Shown one piece after another: positions 55,782 to 64,000 of a DNA stretch of 64,000 nt. Both the position numbers and the translations under genes were made by a program. A model generated the notes under the pieces. The model had not been told where the DNA came from. It searched no databases and saw only the letters and a program-made list of their open reading frames with translations. Source of the DNA: Ignavibacteria bacterium (lineage in GTDB: Bacteria; Bacteroidota; Ignavibacteria; Tepidaquicellales; Tepidaquicellaceae); contig JADJTX010000021.1 in NCBI GenBank assembly GCA_016710985.1, forward strand, positions 1 through 64,000, given 5' to 3'. Position 1 is the first letter of the stretch, and each line of letters starts with the position of its first letter.

Positions 55782-57379
55782 ATGATATTCAATTTAATCA
55801 GTCAGTGCGGGAATAAGAAATTTTTCAAATTCATAATAAATATACTGATCTTTACTTTTACATTCACAACGTGCTCTTGCTATTCAACCTATCAAAGCAC
55901 AGTCCGGCCGAAGAGCATTGAAGATGATCTGAACATTCAAATTGTAAAAGCAATCATGAACAGCGGGCTTGTAGTAAATTTAAAGGACAAGAATGCGGCA
56001 TACATAAGCAGTTACAAGGACAGAGGTGATGTCATAACTTATACAGAAATCATCCCGGATAAAAGCAGTGAATACAATTTACCGGTTTCCAAGTCCGCAT
56101 TCATTCCGGTAAAAGACATAAAAGCTCTCATAATCGAGAAGGATGAAATAAATCCCGGATTGACAGTACTTGCAACACTCGGGATAATCGCCGGACTTGC
56201 TGTTTTAATAGGCGCTATAGTAGCCGCCACTAAGGAATCCTGTCCGTTTGTTTATTCCTTTGACGGAAAAAAATTTACTTTCGACGCTGAGCCTTACGGC
56301 GGAGCCATAGCAGAAGGTCTTCAAAAAACCGATTATTCAAGACTTGAACATCTTAAGCCGGTTGACGGAAAGTATAAGCTTTACATGCGAAATGAAGCTG
56401 ATGAAACCCAGCACACAGATGAAATGAAGCTATTGCTTGTTGAACATCCGATGAACACGGAAGTTGCTCCCGACATCTCAGGCAATATGACTGTAATTGA
56501 AAAAGCTCTGGCCCCTATTCTGTAACCGATGAAAACGGAAAGGATATAACTTCATTTTTTAAAAACAGAGATCAGGTGCAATGGCAAACTAATATGTCTG
56601 CTGATCCGGTGGCTGATTCAAAAAATCCAAGACACGAGCTTTTGCTCAAATTTCCAAAACCAAAGAATGCCGGGGAAGTAAAATTGCTGGTCAATGCGGG
56701 AACTGCACAATGGGGCGGATATATGATAAAGGCAATGCTGAACATGAGAGGTGACAAAGTTGATCAGTGGTATGAAGATATAAACAATAAAGGACCGGAG
56801 TATTTTAAGTTATATAAATTCATGGAAAGAGAAGAGCTCTATTTCCTTAAAGTAAATTCACTTGAAAATAATAAATGGGTCACGCGGGGAATGATCTCAG
56901 CCGGCGGACCTTTCATTGATGAAGACAGGATCATTGAAATAAATGCCGGGAACGTTACCGGTGATACACTTTTTATAAAGTTAAATCCTCCTTTAGGATA
57001 CTGGAAATTTGATTATTGCGGATTGATCTATGAGTCAGCTGCCTCTGCTAAAGTCACAGAAGCGACGATGATCTTCGCTAAGAATGAAAAAGGTGCTGAT
57101 CTTATGACAGCTCTATCGGCAGCTGACGGTTATTACTACGATATGCCTGACTCAACAAGCACAGCAAATCTGGAATTCGAAAAGACTGGTTATGCTGAAA
57201 ATATGAGCATGAGTTTATATCTGAAAACAACCGGATACTATGACATTCATTTGAAGAAAGACAAACCTGAGGAAACGGAGCTGATCGAAAATATATACAG
57301 CACACCCGGATTGATCGTTGAAATATCTTTGAATGAGTATGTCAAAAAAATTAAATCGCTTGGAGCTTTAAATAAATAA
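55782..57379 (+). CDS. Tandem lipoprotein family member 4 (one frameshift)
   Basis: About 532 residues when reconstructed. Lipobox FTTCSC, N-terminal domain (RPKSIEDDLNIQIVKAIMNSGLVVNLKD ... FIPVKDIKALIIEKDEINPG), membrane helix (~128-148), then SCPFVYSFDGKKFTFDAEPYGG, LYMRNEADETQHTDEMKLL, KFPKPKNAGEVKLLVNAGTAQWGGYM, and the end LKKDKPEETELIENIYSTPG. One base is missing near 56515 (after ALAP), splitting it into frames ending 56525 and continuing SVTDENGKDITSFF. Last of the four paralogues; outer-membrane barrel genes follow in the same operon. Function unknown. Confidence 0.75.
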
Positions 57380-57419
57380 ATACTTAATATGTTTATGCTC
57401 AAACCGAAAGGACAGAAAG

Positions 57420-58301
57420 ATGAACAAGATAATATTTCTAATTACAGTCATTATTTTCTCAGCCGGGATTCCGGGAACAGAAGCATTTGCACAGAAAGAA
57501 TCTGAAAATTTATATGATACACTCATCACAGGCGGATATTACTCAGTGCAGCTTACAAACGGAAAGCAAATAACGGGAGAACTTACAGTTAAAGGAGATT
57601 CAAATATCATTATACAAACTCAAAGCGATATCATTAGTTTGAGTAAGAGCAGTATCATATCCATAATGATAGCTAAATCTGACTTTGAGGAAAGCGAAAT
57701 TGAAGAACTCATTTATAATGAAAGAAAGTTCAGACTTCTCAGTTCGTTTCAGGCAGGCATAGATCTTCCCACAGGTGATTTCGGAAATACTTACAAAAAT
57801 GGATTTGGCATTCAGACTTCGGTTTATCATTTGTTTGACATGACGACAGGTTTTGGCGCAGAACTCCAGTGGAATAATTTTCCGGGAAGCTCTTATACCA
57901 ATAATACCGGATATTCCACAGTTACAAATACGTGGGGAAGTTACAATCTGATCATGCTTAAAATGAATTTCATTGCGGGAAGTCTGGATCCCAAAAACAA
58001 AATGGTTGTTTACGGACTCTTTGGAATTGGTTTTCAGTATTACAATGAAGGTGACAGAATGTATAAAGAAATATATCAGAACTATTCCAGTGAGCATGAA
58101 TATCCGCAGGAAGCCGGAGTAGCTTTTTTATACGGAGCGGGCTTAGGAGGTTTTTATAAAATTTCAAAAAAAATCGGTATCAACTGTGAGATACAGTATA
58201 ATAAAATTCCTGCTCCGGAATATGACTATTATTCTACCGGCGAGAATGAGTTTAACGGATATTTTTCCATTAAGGCTGGATTAATGTACACAAAGTTTTG
58301 A
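57420..58301 (+). CDS. Outer-membrane beta-barrel protein with N-terminal Sm-like segment
   Basis: 293 residues. Signal peptide 1-25 (ending EAFAQ). N-terminal segment SVQLTNGKQITGELTVKGD ... IIIQTQSDIISLSKSSIISI has the strand pattern of an Sm/SH3-like barrel and recalls the N-terminal domain of the lipoproteins just upstream. From about 100 on it has alternating amphipathic strands with glycine turns (FQAGIDLPTGDFGNTYKNGFG, GFGAELQWNNFPG, GINCEIQYNKIP) and ends in aromatic Phe (LMYTKF), as outer-membrane barrels do. Starts 40 bases after the lipoprotein gene with GAAAGGA upstream. Probable role: outer-membrane partner of the lipoproteins (inference). Confidence 0.72.
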   Translation: MNKIIFLITVIIFSAGIPGTEAFAQKESENLYDTLITGGYYSVQLTNGKQITGELTVKGDSNIIIQTQSDIISLSKSSIISIMIAKSDFEESEIEELIYNERKFRLLSSFQAGIDLPTGDFGNTYKNGFGIQTSVYHLFDMTTGFGAELQWNNFPGSSYTNNTGYSTVTNTWGSYNLIMLKMNFIAGSLDPKNKMVVYGLFGIGFQYYNEGDRMYKEIYQNYSSEHEYPQEAGVAFLYGAGLGGFYKISKKIGINCEIQYNKIPAPEYDYYSTGENEFNGYFSIKAGLMYTKF

Positions 58302-58335
58302 AAGTTGAAAGTTAAAAGTTGAAAGTTAAAAGTTT
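58302..58335. repeat. Heptamer array (AAAGTTG/AAAGTTA)
   Basis: Four to five copies of aaagttg/aaagtta-type units directly after the stop codon of the preceding gene. Confidence 0.75.
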
Positions 58336-58366
58336 GACAAGTAAAGGACAAGTAAAGGACACGAAG

Positions 58367-59065
58367 ATGAACAGGATAATTTTTCTATTTACATTATTTA
58401 CACTACTGCTTATAAATCCCTGCAGGGATATTTATGCGCAGATGGAGGCACAGGAAACAGGAAAGACAGTCGCTGATGATCCCGAAGATATAGTTTCAAT
58501 TTACGGTGACGACAGAAAATTCAATTTTCTTGCTTCAATGCTTGGCGGCATAAGCATACCTGTCGGTGATGGCGCAGAATATTATCAGCCGGGATTTAAC
58601 ATCCAGATTTCCGCCTACTATTTATTTAACAGAACGATCGGGATAGGTACAGATTTTCAATTCAATAATATTCCGGGATCCGAGACATATTATTTTTATC
58701 CATATAATTATAACTGGTATTCCTCTGTACAGGGCAGCGGTTTCAAATTCTATACGCTTAAGGTTAATACGGTCATTGGAAATTTTCATCCCGAAAACAA
58801 AACTGTCTTTTACGTACTTTTCGGAGTTGGACTTCAGCACAGAACATCGTCATCAAATGAGGTGGAATTTTCATACGGAGCCGGCGGTGGATTCTTTTAT
58901 AAGATTGCAGAAGAGATCGGTATCAATGGTGAGATTCAGTATAACAAATTCTCTGACCTGTCAGCAACTATAATTTCTATCTTGTCGAATAGCTTAAACA
59001 AATATTCCGGCAGCGGTGATGGAATTATCTCTTTGAAGCTGGGGATTATCTATACTAAATTTTGA
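58367..59065 (+). CDS. Outer-membrane beta-barrel protein
   Basis: 232 residues. Start at ATG 58367 with AAAGGA upstream; a longer frame from 58319 runs through the heptamer array and is not used. Signal peptide 1-25 (ending DIYAQ). The barrel is similar to the previous protein: FLASMLGGISIPVGDGAEYYQPGFNIQ, GIGTDFQFNNIPG, GGGFFYKIAEEIGINGEIQYNKF, ending ISLKLGIIYTKF, but it lacks the N-terminal Sm-like segment. A tandem paralogue, last of the operon that starts at fabZ. Function unknown. Confidence 0.72.
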   Translation: MNRIIFLFTLFTLLLINPCRDIYAQMEAQETGKTVADDPEDIVSIYGDDRKFNFLASMLGGISIPVGDGAEYYQPGFNIQISAYYLFNRTIGIGTDFQFNNIPGSETYYFYPYNYNWYSSVQGSGFKFYTLKVNTVIGNFHPENKTVFYVLFGVGLQHRTSSSNEVEFSYGAGGGFFYKIAEEIGINGEIQYNKFSDLSATIISILSNSLNKYSGSGDGIISLKLGIIYTKF

Positions 59066-59123
59066 TAATTGATAATGTCTGTTTTGGATTCAAAGTTCAA
59101 AATTAATTTAAGGAGCTTTTCAT

Positions 59124-62002
59124 ATGAAAAAGTTAATTTTTACAATATCACTGATAATTATAATTTTAAATCTATTAACTTCTCAGTCTGTACTTCCGCA
59201 GGTGACTCAGGACTGGGTCTCAAGATATAACGGACCGGGAAATTCCAAAGATTATGCAAATGCATCTGCAGCGGATAATTCCGGTAATTTTTATGTGACA
59301 GGATACAGTGAAGACAGAGGCGGGAACAAAGATTACGTCACAATAAAATACAATTCCTCAGGCATTCAGCAGTGGCTGGCAAGATATAACGCACCGGGAG
59401 ATGATTGGGATGTTGCAAACAAAATTGCCATTGATGAGTCAGGTAATGTTTATGTCACGGGAATGAGTGCTAAAAATGTAACCGGTGATTATGCTACAAT
59501 TAAGTACAGCCCGGCAGGAATTCAACAATGGGTTTCAAGATATACCAGCACAGGCGGACTTTCTGATGAAAATGCAACTGCAATTGCTGTTGACGGTTCC
59601 GGAAATGTTTATGTGACAGGTCACAGCTCCGGAGATTATGCAACTATAAAGTATAATTCATCCGGTGATTCTTTATGGGGTCAGAAGATATGGCGCACCG
59701 GGATTTTCAACAGATTATGCAAGTTCAATTTGTGTTGACAGTTCAGGAAATGTTTATGTAACAGGTGAAAGTTCAGTATTCGGAACAGGAACAGGAAGTG
59801 ACTATGCAACTATTAAGTACAATTCAGACGGGACAGAACAGTGGGTTGCAAGATACAACGGACCGGCAAATAATGAAGATGGAGCAAATTCAATTGCATC
59901 AGACAACCTGGGAAATGTTTATGTAACCGGATATAGTTCCGGAGATTATGCAACAATAAAATACAATTCAGCCGGTGATTCTGTTTGGGTGAAAAGATTC
60001 AGCGGACCGGGAAATTCTTTGGACGATGCATACGCAATAATTATTGATTATTCCGGAAATGTTCTTGTGACAGGTGTAAGTGATGGAGGTTTTGGATCAA
60101 CATCACTTGATTATCTCACTATAAAATACAGTTCAGCAGGTACAGCTTTGTGGACTGCAAGATATAACGGAACCGGGAATTCATTTGATTATGCATACTC
60201 AATTGCAGCTGATGGTTCTGATAATGTTTATGTGACAGGTGAAAGTACAGGCACCGGAACATTTGATGATTACGCTACTGTCAAATACAATTCAAACGGA
60301 GTACAACAGTGGGTTTCGAGGTACAACAGAACTGGAAATACGCATGATGCCGCAAGTTCTATTGCAGTTGATAATTCCGGAAATGCATATGTGACAGGTG
60401 AAAGCGGAGATAATGGAACATACTCTGATGTTGTTTCAATAAAATATAATTCATCAGAAATTCCGTATGGGTTACTATCTATGACGTAGGAAATATTCTG
60501 ATAATGCGGTATCCATGGCTGCTTTGATGATTTAGGAAATGTCTATGTGACCGGTACAGCAAAACGGAACATCTTCTGATTTTGTCACAGTGAAATACAA
60601 TTCAGCGGGTGATTCAGTATGGAAAGCTGTATATGTAGGCTCGGATGATAAAAATGATCAACCTTATTCTATAGCTGTTGACAATTCGGGAGATGTCTAT
60701 GTGACAGGCGGAAACTCGGTATCCAATGGATCATCAGATTATATAACAATAAAATACAATTCATCCGGAGTTCAGCAATGGGCTGCAAGATATAACGGAC
60801 AAGGTAATTCAGAAGACATAGCACGATCAATTTCTGTTGACAGCTCGGGAAATGTCTTTGTGACAGGAGGAAGCGGATCATCATTGTTTTTAGATTATGT
60901 CACGGTAAAGTATAATACATCCGGAATACAACAGTGGGCTGCAAGATATAACGGACCGGGAGATGGATACGACGCTGCTGTTTCAATTTCCTCAGATGGA
61001 TCAGGGAATGTTTATGTCACAGGGGGAAGCGACGGCGGTTTCGGTGTTTCAACAGATTATGCTACTATAAAGTATAATTCAGACGGAATACAACAATGGG
61101 CTGCAAGATATAACGGAACTGGAAATGGGACTGACTTTGCCTCTTCAATTTGCATAGACGGCTCGGAAAATATTTATGTGACCGGGGGAAGTGATGGCGG
61201 TACAGGATCTTTGTATGATTATGCTACCATAAAGTACAATTCATCCGGTGAACAACAATGGGCTGCAAGGTATAACGGACCTGAAAATCTAATTGATATC
61301 GCTTCTTCAATTTTCGTTGATGATAACGGAAATGTTTATGTAACAGGCAGTGATTCCGGTGGAGTAAATTCCTCTTTTACAACAATAAAATACAATTCAT
61401 CAGGAGAGCCTGAATGGGTCAAAATCTATAACAACGCAGCAGGAAATTCAATAGCCGTTGATAGTTCCGGGAACGCCTATGTGACAGGAGTTAGCCGTGT
61501 CAAAGAAACGGACTATGATTATCTGACAATAAAATACAATTCAGACGGGATACAGCAGTGGGATGAAATTTACAACGGACCCGGAAATTCAACTGACATA
61601 GCTAATTCAATTGCCTTAGATGCATCGGGAAATGTTTATGTCACCGGCGGAAGCGCCGGCATCGGAACAAATTTTGATTTCGCTACAATTAAATATTCAC
61701 AGTCAGTCGGTATCACGCAAGTAACTACAAGTGTGCCGGCTGCAATTACATTGTCCCAGAACTATCCGAATCCATTCAACCCTATTACGAATTTGGAATT
61801 TGGAATTTCGGATCTGGGATTTGTTTCTTTGAAAGTGTATGACATACTTGGGAAAGAAGTTATCACATTGGTTAATGAAAAATTAAGTCCGGGGAAATAT
61901 AAGGTTGAGTTTGACGGGAGCGGATTGACGAGCGGGGTTTATTTTTACAGGCTCAATGCGGGTGAATTTACGGATACGAAGAGGATGATGCTTGTTAAAT
62001 GA
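59124..62002 (+). CDS. SBBP-repeat T9SS cargo protein (several frameshifts)
   Basis: About 960 residues when reconstructed. Start ATG with AAGGAG upstream; signal peptide 1-28. About seventeen SBBP repeats of ~50 residues (DxSGNVYVTGxS ... DYATIKYNSSGxQQWxARYNGPGN), then a type IX sorting domain (ITLSQNYPNPFNPITNLEFGISDLG ... GVYFYRLNAGEFTDTKRMMLVK). Indels: an extra G in the G4 run near 59681, and a cluster of several at about 60465-60575, where the frame cannot be followed without gaps. The repeats share long DNA identity, so unit number may vary. Surface beta-propeller of unknown ligand, nearly the same kind as the next gene. Confidence 0.82.
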
Positions 62003-62070
62003 TCAATTGTTCAATATTCAATTAAAATTTATTAATTGAGTTTAAGAAAATTTATAAGGGAGTATTTAAA

Positions 62071-63715
62071 ATGAAAAAGAAAAAACATTATTTAGTATTA
62101 TTTTGGATCATCTTAACTCTTTTAACTTTTCATAATTCTTTCTCACAGGTGAATCAGGTATGGGTTGCAATATATAATGGTTTCTCTGGTGCTTTAGCTG
62201 ATTATTCTGCATCAATTGCAGTGGACGGATTAGGTAATATATATGTGACGGGATCTAGTAATAGCAACGGAATAAATTCGGATTATGCAACAATAAAATA
62301 TAATTCATCAGGAGATTCAGTATGGGTAAAAAGATATAATGGTCCTGGTAATTCAAATGACAGACCGGCGTCAATTGCAGTGGATGGTTCAGGCAATGTT
62401 TATGTGACAGGTTATAGTGATGGCATCGGAACTAATTCTGATTATGCAACAATAAAATACAATTCATCAGGCGAATTAGTTTGGGTAAAAAGGCATAACG
62501 GTTCCGGAAACTCAATTGATGAAGCTACATCAATTGCAGTGGACTTCTCAGGTAGTGTATATGTGACGGGGAGCTAGTAAAAACATCGGAACGGATTATG
62601 ATTTTACGACCATAAAGTACAATTCATCAGGAGATGAACAATGGGTACAAAGATATAATGGTCCCGGAAATACATATGATGGAGCTAATTCAATTACGGT
62701 GGATAATTCGGGCAAAGTTTATGTGACAGGTTTGAGTGAAGGAATAGAGTTTAACATAGATTATGCAACAATAAAATACGATTCATCCGGTGATTCACTT
62801 TGGGTGAGGAGATACAACGGTCCCGGAAATTCTTTAGATTATGTAAATTCAATAGCTGTAGATATTCAGGCAACGTATTTGTAACAGGTTCCAGTATAGG
62901 TAGTGGAACAGCATATGATTATGCCACAATAAAATACGATTCATATGGTGATTCAGTTTGGGTCGCAAAATATGACGGAGGAGAAAATTTAGATGATGGT
63001 GCTTCTTCAAACTGTTGACAGTTCCGTAATGTATATGTTACAGGTTCAAGTGGTAGCGAAACGAAAATTGAATTATGCAACAATAAAATACAATTCATCA
63101 GGTGATGAACAATGGGTACAAAGATATAAAGGTCCGAAATTTCAGAAGATGGAGCTTCATCAATTGCATTGGATGCTCGGCAATGTTTATGTTACAGGAT
63201 ATAGTAATAGCAGCCCAATAAATTCTGATTTTGCAACAATAAAATACAATTCATCCGGTGATTCGGTTTGGTTAGTAAGATATAACGGTCCAGGAAATTA
63301 TTCGGATGATAAAGCTTCTTCAATTGCAGTTGATGTTTCAGGAAATGTATATGTGACAGGAGCTGGTGCAGGTAACGGAACAGGATCGGAATTTGTCACA
63401 ATAAAGTATTCACAATCAACCGGCATCAGTCAATTATCTTCTGTAATTCCTGAACAATACATCTTATCGCAAAATTATCCTAACCCATTCAACCCTATTA
63501 CGAATTTGGAATTTGGGATTTCGGATTTGGGATTTGTTTCCTTGAAAGTGTATGATATACTCGGTAAGGAGATAAAGACATTGATAAACGAAAACTTGAA
63601 TCCGGGAAATTATGAGATTGTTTTTGACGGGAAAGGGTTTCCAAGCGGTGTATATTTTTACAGACTCACGGCGGGTGAGTTTACGGAGACGAAGCGAATG
63701 ATGCTTGTTAAATGA
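62071..63715 (+). CDS. SBBP-repeat T9SS cargo protein, paralogue (several frameshifts)
   Basis: About 548 residues when reconstructed. Start ATG with AAGGGAG upstream; signal peptide 1-26 (ending NSFSQ). About ten SBBP repeats and a type IX sorting domain (YILSQNYPNPFNPITNLEFGISDLG ... GVYFYRLTAGEFTETKRMMLVK). Frame breaks: an extra G in G4 near 62570 (GACGGGGAGC), a missing T near 62864 (GATATTCAGG), and further indels at about 63015, 63060, 63140 and 63175. Between breaks the repeats read cleanly. It is either a decaying copy or a stretch of poor sequence. It follows its paralogue by 68 bases. Confidence 0.8.
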
Positions 63716-63767
63716 AAATTATTAAATGGTTTTGAATTATCGGTCATAAAAACATAGGAGAATTAAA

Positions 63768-64000
63768 ATGAAAATTTTTATCAAATATTATTTGGTTCTT
63801 AGTATGATCCTTTTCTTAGGAATTAGTATTGTAAACGCCCAGTGGTTGCAAACAAATTTTTACGGAGTGGTAAATTGTTTTGCTGTAAAGGGAGAAAAAA
63901 TTTTTGTTGGGAGCCAAAACGGGTTTGTCTACATTTCAACTAATAATGGGATAAACTGGAATCTTACAAGCAACGGAATGTCACCAATAAATGCCCTTTT
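63768..64000 (+). CDS. Secreted BNR-like repeat protein (3' end outside window)
   Basis: Only 77 codons are visible. Start ATG with AGGAG eight bases upstream; signal peptide MKIFIKYYLVLSMILFLGIS ending NAQ. The first repeat reads FAVKGEKIFVGSQNGFVYISTNNGINWNLTSNG, the same kind as in the proteins at 35603 and 39175. A type IX sorting domain is to be expected beyond the window. Lies 53 bases after the previous gene. Confidence 0.75.
   Translation, partial: MKIFIKYYLVLSMILFLGISIVNAQWLQTNFYGVVNCFAVKGEKIFVGSQNGFVYISTNNGINWNLTSNGMSPINAL

Overview
The window is low-GC DNA from a member of the Bacteroidota/Ignavibacteriota group, most likely an Ignavibacteria-type anaerobe. The evidence is many secreted proteins ending in the type IX secretion (T9SS) sorting domain (the NYPNPFNP ... 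GVYFYRL ... TKRM.L.K pattern), promoters with the Bacteroidota -7 box TAnnTTTG, and anaerobic electron-transfer genes. No rRNA, tRNA, CRISPR array, phage gene or transposase gene was seen.

Layout. 1-16 kb: four tandem paralogues of a large signalling protein (class III nucleotide cyclase domain, STAND ATPase, TPR repeats), broken up by a DUF433 antitoxin with a decayed toxin, a T9SS beta-propeller protein and a metallophosphoesterase. 16-18.5 kb: a GNAT acetyltransferase, then a b-type cytochrome-like membrane protein with a ten-haem cytochrome c. 18.5-28 kb: two T9SS cargo proteins, a B12-binding-type radical SAM protein with a small membrane lipoprotein, an M19 dipeptidase and a small lipoprotein. 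28-35.3 kb: a seven-gene hdrCBA-flxDCBA operon for a flavin-based electron-bifurcating NADH dehydrogenase/heterodisulfide reductase. 35.6-48.6 kb: T9SS cargo (BNR-like repeat proteins, a SUMF1 protein, a minimal cargo protein, two tandem M28 peptidases, a YCF48-like protein). 49-59 kb: a small fatty-acid set (FabZ, ketosynthase, ACP, FabL-type enoyl reductase) running into four tandem paralogous lipoproteins of unknown function and two outer-membrane barrel proteins. 59-64 kb: SBBP-repeat T9SS cargo.

Regulation visible in the sequence. Five transcription units, including the radical SAM and fabZ operons, carry one promoter architecture: a direct repeat TGACAATT-N3-TGACAATT, then exactly 17 bases, then TAnnTTT(G/A). 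A separate FNR/CRP-like palindrome (ATGAYAWWTATCAT) lies before the cytochrome pair, the hdr-flx operon and an M28 peptidase. Intergenic DNA is full of tandem repeats with a strict 7-base period but many different units; some run into gene ends, and two heptamer families make up part of the T9SS sorting-domain coding sequence.

Caution: at least a dozen genes are split by single-base indels, most in homopolymers and including conserved enzymes. This looks more like residual sequencing error than real decay, so broken genes are annotated here over their full reconstructed span.
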